Origin: Algoriphagus marinus
Lineage (GTDB): Bacteria > Bacteroidota > Bacteroidia > Cytophagales > Cyclobacteriaceae
Direction: 5' to 3'
Assembly (NCBI RefSeq): GCF_001936475.1
Contig: NZ_MSPQ01000006.1
Span: 248,001-312,000 of the forward strand
DNA: 64,000 nt
The position numbers were made by a program, and so were the translations under genes. Shown here in pieces: positions 55,154-64,000 of this stretch; positions within the stretch are counted from its first letter, which is position 1; every line of letters begins with the position of its first letter. The notes beneath the pieces are model-generated. The model had not been told where the DNA came from. It was given only the letters and a program-made list of their open reading frames with translations, and did no database searches.

Positions 55154-56455
55154 TTAGAAAAAGAAAAAGATAGCCAATGCTAAAAATGTAAATCCAACTA
55201 AAAAAAGCCAAAAACAGTATTTTAAGAGTTGCTTGGCTGGTACACCTGTAATTGCTAAAAGAGGCAAAGCCCAAAAGGGTTGAAGAAGATTACTTATTTG
55301 ATCCCCATATGCAAATACAAGGATAAGTTTACCTATAGGAAGGTTAAATGATTTGCCAACCTCCACTAAAATCGGGCCTTGAATGGCCCATTGTCCACCT
55401 CCTGAGGGAATCAAAAGATTTACAAAAGCTGCAGAAAAGAACGTAATCAGTGGTACAAAAGCCTCTGTTGAATTATTTAAAAAGTATAGTGAGATCTTCT
55501 CAATTAAGCCAGAAGCCTGGAGCACACCCAAAATCCCCGCATAAAAGGGGAATTGAATAAAAATATCAGCTGAACTTTTGATTCCTTCAGTGACCGCCTC
55601 GGTAAATCGACTCAGATTTTTATAGGCAAAAAGTGAAATTCCGAATAGTAGAAAGTTGATTGTATTCAAATTTAAAGCGCCTATACCTGCATCATTTTTA
55701 AACAGAACGAATATTCCTACTACCAGCATAAATAAACCTACCAGAGAAGCTAAGCCAAAAGAATTCGCATTGGATATTGGTTTAATAGGTTTTGTGTGAA
55801 TCTGGACAGTTTGGTTTTTTTCATTTTTTGACAGAATCCATAGCGTTCCAAGAAAAAGAAAAATCAAGCCTGTGGTAATAAAAATATTAAACGAGCTAAA
55901 TATCGTTTCGGAAACAGGGATAACTCCAATTTTTAAATCTAGGAAGTGGCCTTTCTCTGCTACTTTTAATGGAGCAGAAGCCGAAAGTCCGCCATGCCAA
56001 ATAGCCATTCCCAAATAACCTGCAGACGCCAATAATGCCGGATTGGTAATTTTATTTTTTTCTTGTTGCGCCATTGTCATGAATCTGGCAAGGACTGCTC
56101 CTACGATTAGTCCAAATCCCCAATTGATCAAACCGGAAAGCATCGTAATAAGAGCTGTTAATAATACTGCCTGAAGTTGCGTCTTTGGATAAGAAGCCAG
56201 CTTCTTTAAGCCATCAAAAATGGGTTTATAAATAGCCATACTATACCCCAAAACAAGAATTATCATCATTTGAAGGGTGAACTCCAATAAACCAAAAAAA
56301 CCTTGCTGCCAATTTGATAGGTTTATAAGGATCGAATCCGTTACAGTTTCAGATTGATCTTCCCCAAAAATGATGGCCGCAAAAATTGAAATAGCACTTA
56401 ATAAAAGGACTAATCCAAAAGGTGTAATTAAAAAATCTTTAGTCTTTTTGGACAT
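55154..56455 (-). CDS. AtoE/short-chain fatty-acid-transporter-like permease
   Basis: This 433-residue protein has about eleven hydrophobic segments. The pattern AIWHGGLSASAPLKVAEKGH, then LIPSGGGQWAIQGPILVEVG and ISNLLQPFWALPLLAITG, is characteristic of the short-chain fatty-acid transporter (AtoE/TIGR00366) family. It probably imports acetoacetate or short-chain acids. It lies upstream of the aconitase gene on the same strand but with a 137-bp gap, so it is a separate unit. Confidence 0.88.
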   Translation of the reverse strand: MSKKTKDFLITPFGLVLLLSAISIFAAIIFGEDQSETVTDSILINLSNWQQGFFGLLEFTLQMMIILVLGYSMAIYKPIFDGLKKLASYPKTQLQAVLLTALITMLSGLINWGFGLIVGAVLARFMTMAQQEKNKITNPALLASAGYLGMAIWHGGLSASAPLKVAEKGHFLDLKIGVIPVSETIFSSFNIFITTGLIFLFLGTLWILSKNEKNQTVQIHTKPIKPISNANSFGLASLVGLFMLVVGIFVLFKNDAGIGALNLNTINFLLFGISLFAYKNLSRFTEAVTEGIKSSADIFIQFPFYAGILGVLQASGLIEKISLYFLNNSTEAFVPLITFFSAAFVNLLIPSGGGQWAIQGPILVEVGKSFNLPIGKLILVFAYGDQISNLLQPFWALPLLAITGVPAKQLLKYCFWLFLVGFTFLALAIFFFF

Positions 56456-56558
56456 CGTAGATGATATTTTTTTTTAGTTGGTAATTATACAGTATAATTA
56501 TAATCGATTAGCATCAACTAATCACAAGCTGTTACAAAACTGAACCTTCCATCAATTA

Positions 56559-58331
56559 ATGGAATTAATCTTCAATCCATTTTCTATCATATTAATTCTT
56601 TCCGGATTGATCGTAGGAGGGCTATCCTTGATCATTGCATCAAGAATGGAAAGCTCTACCAAATGGGTCGCCATCACTATGCTTTGTGCGGCATTTTGGG
56701 GTTTTTTCTATGGACTTGAACTGAGTTCGACAGATTTAGACACAATTCTTATTTTGATAAAGCTCCAGTACATTGGAATTTCATTCCTTGCGGTATCCTG
56801 GTTGTTTTTTGCCTTCAAATACGCAGGACTAAATTTCAAAAACTATTCCCAAGCTGTATTCTTGGTGCTCCTAATACCAACACTGACTTTCTTTTTCGTC
56901 TTTACCAATAACTTTCATGGTCTTATTTATGAATCCTATGAACTGGTTCCAAAGGGTCCATTCAAAGCCTTAATTACTAAAATCGGTCCTTGGTATGCAG
57001 TTCATGTGATTTATTCTTACCTAGCTTTTGGCTTTGGAAATTACATTATATGGACTAGGTTCAAGTTTGCTGACCCAATTTTCAAAGCTCAAACCAGATT
57101 AATATTTTTAGCGGGATTATTCCCTATAGGATTTAATGCATTTTATCAATTAGGGATCTATAAACCATTTGGATTCATAGACTTAACCCCAATTGCCTTT
57201 CTTTTTACATATATACTTGTTGGGATCGCTATAGTAAAATACAACCTATTTAGCCTCAAGCCTATAGCTAAGAATAAGATTTTTGAGGCAATTACAAAAG
57301 GGGTCCTTGTGATTGATATGAACCAGATTATTATTGATTTCAATCCAGCAATTTTTAAATTTTTCAAAGATTCAAAACAAATCAAAGTAGGCACGAAGTT
57401 GAGTGAAGTCTATCAGAAACACCCTGAGGTTCATGAATTCATAGATGATTATGAAAAGCATTTTATTGAAATCAGGGAAGAAACGGAAAAGGGTACACGA
57501 ATTATAAGACTGGAAATGATCCCGCTTTTGGGTCGGGGATCCAGCTCTAATGGAACCATAATTTTAATGGATGATATAACAGAAGAAGTCAAAATTAAAG
57601 AAACCCTCATTGCACAAAAAAATGAATTAGCACAGCTTAACGATTTAAAAGACAAATACTTTAGTATTATTTCTCATGATTTAAAAGGACCGATTTTTGG
57701 AGTTAAAGAATTGATTCACTTGACACAGACTGGCCTCATTTCTAAAGAAGAATTCTTTGAACTACTTCCAGAAGTTTCCAGAAACATGGAGAATGTGGCA
57801 CAGCTGCTAGAAAATCTCCTAGCTTGGACGAGTTCACAGATCCGGGGTGAACAACTAGTTCTTGAAGATTTTGATATTTACAGGGTTCTTAATCAACAAA
57901 AACAACTTCTGGAACGGTTAGCCAAAGAAAAAAACATTAAAATAACTCTGGAAGAGAATCCGGAAATCCAGAAAGTTATAGGAGATAAAAATATGATTGA
58001 ACTCGTACTCAGAAACTTGATCAATAATGCAATAAAATTTTCAAATCAGAATGGAGAAGTGATAATTTCCACCTCATTATCAGATGGTTACGTCAAGATT
58101 TCCATAGAAGATTTTGGCAAGGGAATCAGTGCCGAAAACCTAGAGAAAATAAATAAAGGAATCTCTTTTACCACCAAAGGGTCAAAAAATGAGACTGGGA
58201 CTGGTCTGGGACTGGTTTTAGTAAGAGAGTATGTTCGAAAAAACTCAGGAAGTTTAGAAGTGTTTTCTACTGAGAATAAAGGAGCAAAATTCTGTGTGAA
58301 TTTGAAGGCGTCTAAAATACAATTAGATTAA
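56559..58331 (+). CDS. Sensor histidine kinase with N-terminal 7TM domain
   Basis: This 590-residue protein's first ~230 residues contain seven hydrophobic helices, like the histidine-kinase N-terminal 7TM region. A PAS-like linker (about 240-340) follows, then HisKA with His in KYFSIISHDLKGPIFGV and HATPase_c (NLINNAIKFSNQNGEV; VEDFGKGIS-type box; GTGLGLVLVREYV). No receiver is attached and no regulator gene is adjacent. Its 3' end overlaps the convergent acyl-CoA reductase by 9 bp. Confidence 0.9.
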   Translation: MELIFNPFSIILILSGLIVGGLSLIIASRMESSTKWVAITMLCAAFWGFFYGLELSSTDLDTILILIKLQYIGISFLAVSWLFFAFKYAGLNFKNYSQAVFLVLLIPTLTFFFVFTNNFHGLIYESYELVPKGPFKALITKIGPWYAVHVIYSYLAFGFGNYIIWTRFKFADPIFKAQTRLIFLAGLFPIGFNAFYQLGIYKPFGFIDLTPIAFLFTYILVGIAIVKYNLFSLKPIAKNKIFEAITKGVLVIDMNQIIIDFNPAIFKFFKDSKQIKVGTKLSEVYQKHPEVHEFIDDYEKHFIEIREETEKGTRIIRLEMIPLLGRGSSSNGTIILMDDITEEVKIKETLIAQKNELAQLNDLKDKYFSIISHDLKGPIFGVKELIHLTQTGLISKEEFFELLPEVSRNMENVAQLLENLLAWTSSQIRGEQLVLEDFDIYRVLNQQKQLLERLAKEKNIKITLEENPEIQKVIGDKNMIELVLRNLINNAIKFSNQNGEVIISTSLSDGYVKISIEDFGKGISAENLEKINKGISFTTKGSKNETGTGLGLVLVREYVRKNSGSLEVFSTENKGAKFCVNLKASKIQLD

Positions 58332-59339
58332 ATCACACAAAAACTTCATTGTATCAACCCCATCTGCGTAATCCCAAGGTTCAGGACATTGGGCAGTTCC
58401 AAACGGTATAGAATTCTCATATCTACCATCTTTTGAAACTATGCACTGAATTTTTTCCTCAATTTCCAGTAATCTAGATTTCAGTTGTTCTTCTCCATCA
58501 TATATTTCGAAAAACAAAACTGAGATTGGGGAAACTAACGCTTCTGACTCTGTCAAAAGGAGAAAACCATTATCTAAATGACTAACCCCGTTGACCAAAT
58601 AAATAGACTTATTATAGTCATAGTTATTATGATATTTATGATGGTTTGAGACCTCGTTAAATACTTCAATTGCTCCAAGAAAATCTTGAAGTTGCTCTAT
58701 GTTTTTCAGAAAAACCTTCGATACATTCCTACAACCCAATCCAAAATATTGGAAAACATCTTTACCCAGTTTAAGATAATCCTCGGTAGTTTCATCACCA
58801 TAGAGAACTGCAACCGAAGTCCTGTTTTGCCGAATAACATGCGGGTACTTTCCAAAATAATAATTGAAATAACGAGATGAATTATCACTTCCTGTTGCGA
58901 TATAGGCATCTTTACCTTTCAACATCTCTTCGATTTCTATCAGATCTTCAAATCGGGGATCAATTTTGATCAACTTGAAAATCAACCATTTCATAATAAC
59001 GCTATCGGTAGAACTGAGTTTTACTGAAGCAATATGACCTGAAAGTAAGACGCACATCAAATCATGAAATCCTACTGCCGGAATATTTCCGGCCATTAAA
59101 ACCCCAACCTTCAATGAAGAGGAATAAGATGATAGTTCATATTGACTGAGCCAATTATTCAGTTTTGAAGAATCCAGCATCAAAGCAATCCCTTTGAGAG
59201 CCTCTGAGACTGAAGCCACAGTAAACCAATTGTTAGCATTTTGAGCTCTCCACTGAATATCTTCAAATTCCTCTTGGTCTAAATTCTTTATAAACTCTCC
59301 TAATTTGACAAATGCTGCTATCCTATCCTTTGAATCCAT
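58323..59339 (-). CDS. LuxC-like acyl-CoA reductase
   Basis: This 338-residue protein matches the acyl-CoA reductase family related to LuxC and aldehyde dehydrogenases. It has GVLMAGNIPAVGFHDL (cofactor-binding), the catalytic Cys in FGLGCRNVSKVFL, and the WDYADGVDTMKF C-terminus. It should reduce an activated fatty acyl group to aldehyde with NADPH. No luxD/luxE or alkane-synthesis partner is in the window. It is divergent from a ferredoxin gene (137 bp apart), a common arrangement in Bacteroidota. Confidence 0.88.
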   Translation of the reverse strand: MDSKDRIAAFVKLGEFIKNLDQEEFEDIQWRAQNANNWFTVASVSEALKGIALMLDSSKLNNWLSQYELSSYSSSLKVGVLMAGNIPAVGFHDLMCVLLSGHIASVKLSSTDSVIMKWLIFKLIKIDPRFEDLIEIEEMLKGKDAYIATGSDNSSRYFNYYFGKYPHVIRQNRTSVAVLYGDETTEDYLKLGKDVFQYFGLGCRNVSKVFLKNIEQLQDFLGAIEVFNEVSNHHKYHNNYDYNKSIYLVNGVSHLDNGFLLLTESEALVSPISVLFFEIYDGEEQLKSRLLEIEEKIQCIVSKDGRYENSIPFGTAQCPEPWDYADGVDTMKFLCDLI

Positions 59340-59425
59340 ATAAACTTATTGAAAGGCAAATTTACCTATTTTGAAGGATCATACCTTAGAATTGAATTAA
59401 ATTAGTTAGTACAACAACTTTTTTA

Positions 59426-59456
59426 TTGCCTCTCAGTTTTATGGTTATTACTTTTG
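59426..59456 (+). promoter_or_regulatory. Promoter of the ferredoxin gene
   Basis: TTG (59426-59428), a 20-bp spacer, then TACTTTTG (59449-59456), an exact TAnnTTTG. This is the best-matching Bacteroidota promoter in the window, 21 bp before the ATG. Confidence 0.65.
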
Positions 59457-59464
59457 AGAATTAA

Positions 59465-59851
<387 letters not shown>

Positions 59852-59920
59852 CTTCATTGTTGACAGCTAGCAACTTATACCCTAAAAACCTCCATTCCTT
59901 TAAAAAAGAACACGATTTGG

Positions 59921-59952
59921 TTGAAATCTAAATATGAATTGTTTTATCTTAG
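59921..59952 (+). promoter_or_regulatory. Possible promoter of the DUF3276 gene
   Basis: TTG (59921-59923), a 21-bp spacer, then TATCTTAG (59945-59952), one mismatch to TAnnTTTG. It is 39 bp before the GTG start. Confidence 0.4.
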
Positions 59953-59991
59953 TTCGTATAAAATTAACCCCGTACCCAAACTGAAAGCACT

Positions 59992-60321
59992 GTGGAAGAT
60001 CAAAGAGGCTATGATAGAGAGGAGATTTTCTCTAAAAAAGTAAAAGCTGGAAAACGCACTTATTTTTTTGATGTCAAATCTACTCGAGCAAATGATTATT
60101 ATTTGACAATTACAGAAAGTAAGCGCAAAATGAATGGTGACACCTTCACCTATGAAAAACATAAAATTTTCCTTTACAAGGAAGATTTCTTCAAATTTGC
60201 AGAAGCCCTGAATGAGGCTGTAGAATATGTCAAGCATGATTTGTTGCCTGATGTGGATTTTGAGCAATTTGAAAAAGAAGATGAAAATGAAGAAATCAAC
60301 TCTGACCTTAAATGGGAATAA
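59992..60321 (+). CDS. DUF3276 / PUR-domain nucleic-acid-binding protein
   Basis: This 109-residue protein starts with GTG at 59992 (MEDQRGYDREEIFSKKVKAGKRTYFFDVK). The strand-rich KRTYFFDVKSTRANDYYLTITESKRK and the helix FFKFAEALNEAVEYV match the PUR-alpha-like fold of the Bacteroidota DUF3276 family, which binds single-stranded nucleic acid. It has an acidic C-terminal tail. It is monocistronic, with its own promoter and terminator. Confidence 0.92.
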   Translation: MEDQRGYDREEIFSKKVKAGKRTYFFDVKSTRANDYYLTITESKRKMNGDTFTYEKHKIFLYKEDFFKFAEALNEAVEYVKHDLLPDVDFEQFEKEDENEEINSDLKWE

Positions 60322-60368
60322 TGAGTTATCTAAATTTCATTTTAACAATTGAGAAATAGTATCTTTAG

Positions 60369-60393
60369 AGGAGGCATAATCGCCTCCTTTTAT
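60369..60393 (+). terminator. Terminator of DUF3276
   Basis: GGAGGC (60370-60375) pairs with GCCTCC (60382-60387), followed by TTTTAT. The stem is short but GC-rich. Confidence 0.6.
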
Positions 60394-60403
60394 GCTTAAA
60401 TAA

Positions 60404-61498
60404 ATGCAGCGTTTTTTTGCTTACCTATTTTTGTTTATTGTTTTGTTCCTCCTTTTTGGATGGTACTTTTCGAATATTACAATTTATTTAATAGCCTCAT
60501 TGATCCTCGCTGCACTTTTGAGGCCCTTGACCAATCGATTACATGATTTTCATGTACTAGGGCAGCATATCCCTCGTTGGGCGGCTATTCTACTTTCATA
60601 TAGCTCAATAGTGCTGCTTTTTGTCTCCTTAAGTTTTTTATTTTATCCACTGATTAACAATCAAATTATCATTCTTAGTGAATTGGATCTGAACGGGATT
60701 TACGAGAAAGTTCAAGCGCCAGTCTCAAAGGTTGAGCGATTCCTTTTTCAATATGAACTTTTAGAAAATAAACCGGGATTTTTATTTGGTGAACTTAAGA
60801 ACTCAATGATTGAAACCATCAAGGGTTTCGACTTTACAAGTTTTATAGGTGGGGTAATTAATACGACCAGCAGCTTGTTTATAGGATTCATGGCAATTGC
60901 ATTTATTACTTTTTTTCTTTTGTTAGAAAATGGTCTACTGCGAAGAAACCTATTAAATCTTATTCCTAATCCTTATTTTGAACTTTCAGTAGCAACCTTT
61001 ACAAAGGTTGAAAAACTCCTTTCAAATTATCTCTCAGGGCTATTGATTCAAATGCTTGCCATCTTTTCCCTAGCAAGTTTGGGACTGAGTATTTTAAGTG
61101 TAGATTATGCGCTGACTATAGCATTATTTGCAGCTATAGCCAACCTTATCCCCTATGCCGGACCTATCTTAGGTGCAAGTTTTGGAATCATTATCGGAAT
61201 ATCATCCGGGAATTTTGAAACCAATTCAGAACTTAACTATCTTATTTTTAAGATTTTATCAGTATTTGCTACAGTACAGATTATAGACAATATATTAATT
61301 CAACCATTGATATTTTCTAAATCAGTAAAAGCTCATCCCCTTGAAATTTTTGTTGTTATCTTTGCCGGTGCAAAAATCGGCGGTGTAGTCGGAATGATTT
61401 TCGCAATACCGGTTTATACCATTTTTAGAGTTTCATTTATTGAATTCTTTAAGGGGTATAAGTCATATAGAATATTTAAAATAAAACCTACGAATTAA
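60404..61498 (+). CDS. AI-2E family permease (paralogue 2)
   Basis: This 364-residue protein has the same layout as the permease at 46318. It has N-terminal helices (5-55), a helix near 65-85, a soluble loop and four C-terminal helices including NLIPYAGPILGASFG and IDNILIQPLIFSKSVKAHPLE. Substrate unknown. Its TAA overlaps the ATG of ychF (TAATG), so the two are translationally coupled; the functional reason is not evident. Confidence 0.9.
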   Translation: MQRFFAYLFLFIVLFLLFGWYFSNITIYLIASLILAALLRPLTNRLHDFHVLGQHIPRWAAILLSYSSIVLLFVSLSFLFYPLINNQIIILSELDLNGIYEKVQAPVSKVERFLFQYELLENKPGFLFGELKNSMIETIKGFDFTSFIGGVINTTSSLFIGFMAIAFITFFLLLENGLLRRNLLNLIPNPYFELSVATFTKVEKLLSNYLSGLLIQMLAIFSLASLGLSILSVDYALTIALFAAIANLIPYAGPILGASFGIIIGISSGNFETNSELNYLIFKILSVFATVQIIDNILIQPLIFSKSVKAHPLEIFVVIFAGAKIGGVVGMIFAIPVYTIFRVSFIEFFKGYKSYRIFKIKPTN

Positions 61499-62595
61499 TG
61501 GCCTTACAATGTGGCATAGTGGGACTTCCCAATGTGGGAAAGTCTACTTTGTTCAATGCACTCTCAAGCGCAAAAGCTGAAGCTGCAAATTTCCCATTCT
61601 GTACGATTGAACCCAACGTCGGCGTCGTAACAGTTCCAGATAATCGTCTCAAGATTCTTGAGCAATTAGTGAATCCAAATCGCGTATTACCTACAGTAAT
61701 TGAGTTCGTCGATATTGCTGGACTTGTGAAAGGTGCGAGTAAAGGAGAAGGACTGGGAAATAAATTTTTGGCGAATATCCGAGAAGTTGATGCCGTAATC
61801 CATGTGATTCGGTGTTTTGAAGACGATAATATTGTTCACGTTGCGGGAGGAGTAGATCCGATATTTGATAAAGAAGTAATTGACACAGAACTTCAGCTTA
61901 AGGATTTAGAGTCTGTAGAAAAGAAAATTCAGAAATCAGAAAAAATTGCAAAATCAGGGGATGCGAAAGCCAAAAAAGAATTAGAGACTTTGATTCTTTT
62001 CAAAAACGCACTTACTGAAGGTAAAAATGCACGATCGGTTGACGTTGAAAAAGAAGATTTGGAGGCAGTGAGAGACCTGCACCTACTTACGATCAAGCCT
62101 GTACTTTATGTAGCCAATGTGGACGAAGGAAGTTTAGCTAACGGAAATAAATTTGTAGACGCGCTGAGAGAAAAAGTAAGCGAAGAAAACGCTGAGGTAA
62201 TTATTCTTTGCGCTGCAATTGAGGCACAAATTGCTGAGTTTGAAGATCCAGAAGAAAAGGAAATGTTCCTTGGAGAATATGGTTTAGAAGAAAGCGGTCT
62301 CAATAAATTGATTTCTGCGGCATACTCTTTATTAGATCTAATTACTTATTTCACTGCGGGAGTTCAGGAAGTGCGGGCATGGACTATAAAAAAAGGTTGG
62401 AAAGCTCCCCAAGCTGCAGGAGTGATTCACACAGACTTTGAAAGAGGATTCATTAAGGCTGAAGTTATCAAATTAGCGGATTATCAGCAGTTGAAAACTG
62501 AAGCTAATTGTAGAGATAATGGGAAAATTGCGATTGAAGGCAAAGAATATGTAGTAAAAGATGGAGATATCATGCATTTTAGGTTCAATGTTTAA
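61498..62595 (+). CDS. ychF: Redox-regulated ATPase YchF/Obg-like
   Basis: This 365-residue protein has the G-domain P-loop GLPNVGKSTLFNALSSAKAEAANFPF, DIAGLVKGASKGEGLG (switch II) and a degenerate G4 (the family prefers ATP). The coiled-coil (about 130-170) and TGS domain (about 275-360, TYFTAGVQEVRAWTIKKG...) complete the structure. It binds ribosomes and is linked to stress response and translation fidelity. It is coupled to the upstream permease by TAATG. Confidence 0.97.
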   Translation: MALQCGIVGLPNVGKSTLFNALSSAKAEAANFPFCTIEPNVGVVTVPDNRLKILEQLVNPNRVLPTVIEFVDIAGLVKGASKGEGLGNKFLANIREVDAVIHVIRCFEDDNIVHVAGGVDPIFDKEVIDTELQLKDLESVEKKIQKSEKIAKSGDAKAKKELETLILFKNALTEGKNARSVDVEKEDLEAVRDLHLLTIKPVLYVANVDEGSLANGNKFVDALREKVSEENAEVIILCAAIEAQIAEFEDPEEKEMFLGEYGLEESGLNKLISAAYSLLDLITYFTAGVQEVRAWTIKKGWKAPQAAGVIHTDFERGFIKAEVIKLADYQQLKTEANCRDNGKIAIEGKEYVVKDGDIMHFRFNV

Positions 62596-62614
62596 TCTTT
62601 TCCAATAAAAGTTG

Positions 62615-62622
62615 TAATTTTG
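62615..62622 (+). promoter_or_regulatory. -7 box upstream of cas6
   Basis: TAATTTTG matches TAnnTTTG exactly, 70 bp before the GTG start of cas6. No good -33 was found. Confidence 0.4.
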
Positions 62623-62691
62623 TCGTTCTGTAGTTTAATCACCCTTAAATAGCAGTTTTAAATTTATTGTCTCATTTATTTTTAATTTATC

Positions 62692-63588
62692 GTGAGAGTT
62701 AGACTTATATTTTCCCTAAAAAACAAGGGCTCGTACTTGCCGTTCCACCACCAGTACATCCTAGCCCAATTCCTTAAAGGAGTTATCGTAAAAGGTGGAA
62801 GAGAAGAATTTTTCAACTACAACTACTTCAACTTTTCTGGCCTCAAAGGTCAGACAAAAGTAAGTAGAAGTGGATTGCATTATTATTCGAGTTTGGTCAC
62901 CCTAGTCCTTTCTTCCCAGAGCGAAGAATTTATGGACTACCTACTTGAACAAGTATTTGCGACTCCTAAAATTGAGTTGGGAAATCTTATTTTAGTGCCT
63001 GAGTATACCGAAATTGAAGTAGAACCAACTTTGGAAACCTCCAATAAGTTTGTTTGTATTTCACCTTTGGTATTAATCACTCCTGCATTCAATGAAGAAG
63101 CTGGAAAGCGTTTTATCAGTCCTGATAGTGACGAGTTTTCAGATTTGCTTTACGAATCTACTTTAACAAGAATGGAACGATCTGGTTGGTACACCCCTGA
63201 GCAGATGGAGACTTTCTACAAATTTCAAGTAGTTCCTGATATGGTTTATGTAAATAAGCTGAAGGATTCCCAAAAGAAATTTGCTCGTATCTATGCAGTA
63301 TATGATATGGATGTGAAGTATGAGGTAAGAGGATATACGCTTCCAATTACCCTTTACGCAGCTCCGGAAGTTCAAGACTTTGTTTTTAAATGTGGTCTTG
63401 GTGCATTTACTCATAAAGGATTCGGAATGCTAGATCTTGCAAACCATGGAACTGGTGTTCGAACCAATACCTACAAGTTTAAGCGGGAAGGATTTGTTCC
63501 CTACAAGCCTTCAGAAAGAACTCGACAAAATGTCGCTCCAACCTCTGATGAAAACGAAGAAAGTCAATCTTCATCAGATGAATCTTAA
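62692..63588 (+). CDS. cas6: CRISPR-associated endoribonuclease Cas6 (orphan)
   Basis: This 298-residue protein has two RAMP/ferredoxin-like halves. The start is RVRLIFSLKNKGSYLPFHHQYILAQFLKG, with H19/H20 in the region of the family's catalytic His. The C-terminal Gly-rich loop is CGLGAFTHKGFGMLDL (about 240-255), diagnostic for Cas6. The tail is Ser/Glu-rich low complexity (NEESQSSSDES) and not part of the fold. The start is GTG at 62692. No CRISPR array or other cas gene is in the window; Cas6 normally cuts crRNA precursors. Here it either serves an array elsewhere or has been repurposed. Confidence 0.88.
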   Translation: MRVRLIFSLKNKGSYLPFHHQYILAQFLKGVIVKGGREEFFNYNYFNFSGLKGQTKVSRSGLHYYSSLVTLVLSSQSEEFMDYLLEQVFATPKIELGNLILVPEYTEIEVEPTLETSNKFVCISPLVLITPAFNEEAGKRFISPDSDEFSDLLYESTLTRMERSGWYTPEQMETFYKFQVVPDMVYVNKLKDSQKKFARIYAVYDMDVKYEVRGYTLPITLYAAPEVQDFVFKCGLGAFTHKGFGMLDLANHGTGVRTNTYKFKREGFVPYKPSERTRQNVAPTSDENEESQSSSDES

Positions 63589-63594
63589 TTAATT

Positions 63595-63620
63595 AAAGCC
63601 TGCTTTTCAGCAGGCTTTTT
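63595..63620. terminator. Bidirectional terminator between cas6 and the DUF5103 gene
   Basis: AAAGCCTGC (63595-63603) pairs with GCAGGCTTT (63610-63618). The stem sits between two convergent genes with an A/T tract on each side (TTTTTC and AATTAAA). Confidence 0.8.
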
Positions 63621-63622
63621 CA

Positions 63623-64000
63623 TTAGAACCTTCTTTTGTTTGGATTAAGATTTATATATCCAACAAGTTGGTCATACCGCGATCCTAAATTTCTGAAATA
63701 GATAAGGGTCTCATATTCATTTTCTGTTTCAAAGTGACTTCCCTCAAATTGCTTAGTTTCAAATTTCCCGTTATCCGAGACAGCAAACTGATAATCATAC
63801 CAACCTTGCTTCAACAGTAAAGTAGTTTGATAAACTTTTAACTTAGGATCCCACTTCATCTTTGCCTCAGGTGATTTTCCCCACTGAGTAAAAGATCCCA
63901 AAAGATAAATTTGAGATGAAGTCTCCGGAATTGAAAAACGAAATGTAACCAACATGTATTCACTTTCAATCTCTGGGTCTCCACCTGGGCGATCATTGGT
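63623..64000 (-). CDS. DUF5103 (type IX secretion plug) protein, C-terminal part
   Basis: This is the 3' end of a gene whose start lies beyond 64000; the minus strand stays open to the edge. The visible 126 codons include TNDRPGGDPEIESEYMLVTF, SSQIYLLGSFTQWG and the end GSHFETENEYETLIYFRNLGSRYDQLVGY, matching the DUF5103 C-terminus. The family includes a plug protein of the type IX secretion translocon. An in-frame Met at 63955 is internal, not a start. The completeness of the N-terminal part cannot be judged. Confidence 0.8.
   Translation of the reverse strand, partial: TNDRPGGDPEIESEYMLVTFRFSIPETSSQIYLLGSFTQWGKSPEAKMKWDPKLKVYQTTLLLKQGWYDYQFAVSDNGKFETKQFEGSHFETENEYETLIYFRNLGSRYDQLVGYINLNPNKRRF

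Overview
The window looks like chromosome from a member of the Bacteroidota, probably Cytophagales/Cyclobacteriaceae (an Algoriphagus-like genome). This is inferred from family content, not from a database match. Supporting signs are IPExxxVDY, DUF3276 (PUR), DUF6090, DUF2490 and DUF5103 (type IX secretion) families, an acpP-fabF-rnc block, LytTR/LytS signalling, HhH plus outer-membrane barrel proteins, and promoters of the Bacteroidota type (TAnnTTTG at -7, TTG at -33). No rRNA, tRNA or CRISPR array was recognised.

The left 0-17.7 kb is accessory in character. Positions 1-4.8 kb hold minus-strand single genes (a beheaded DUF6090 gene, two related alpha/beta-hydrolases, an intact DUF6090 protein and a small membrane protein). 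They are separated by long imperfect inverted repeats that resemble integron attC sites in layout. A type I restriction-modification operon follows at 4.9-12.1 kb (hsdM-hsdS-HEPN protein-hsdR-small ORF, all minus strand with overlapping ends). A HEPN-like gene sits inside it. Next come ssb, a cold-shock/S1-like RNA-binding protein, a penicillin-acylase-type lipoprotein and an aldo/keto reductase. Two unusual repeat families occur here: a palindromic MITE-like element (155-349 and 13087-13228), and a tandem leader module that ends exactly at the start codons of two unrelated genes (4249-4488 and 17425-17659).

From 17.8 kb onward the window is mostly housekeeping. It contains pfkA, miaA, two response regulators (one with an Hpt domain), an MBL hydrolase and rqcH, a LytTR/LytS two-component pair, a four-domain fasciclin lipoprotein, pyk, the acpP-fabF-rnc-nadE-lgt run with convergent yidD, and an outer-membrane group (BamA/TamA-like, PorV-like barrel, HhH+barrel). 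After these come a large zinc metalloprotease, a deoxyribosyltransferase-like TPR protein that resembles a conflict-system effector, an M3 peptidase, two AI-2E family permeases, a TPR lipoprotein, a hybrid sensor kinase, aconitase, an AtoE-like permease, a 7TM sensor kinase, a LuxC-like acyl-CoA reductase, a ferredoxin, DUF3276, ychF, an orphan cas6 and the 3' end of a DUF5103 gene.

Convergent neighbours repeatedly overlap at their 3' ends by 4-13 bp with no intervening terminator. The most interesting signals are the attC-like spacers, the start-codon leader repeats with conserved short ORFs, the HEPN protein in the RM operon, the deoxyribosyltransferase-TPR protein and the cas6 gene without an array.
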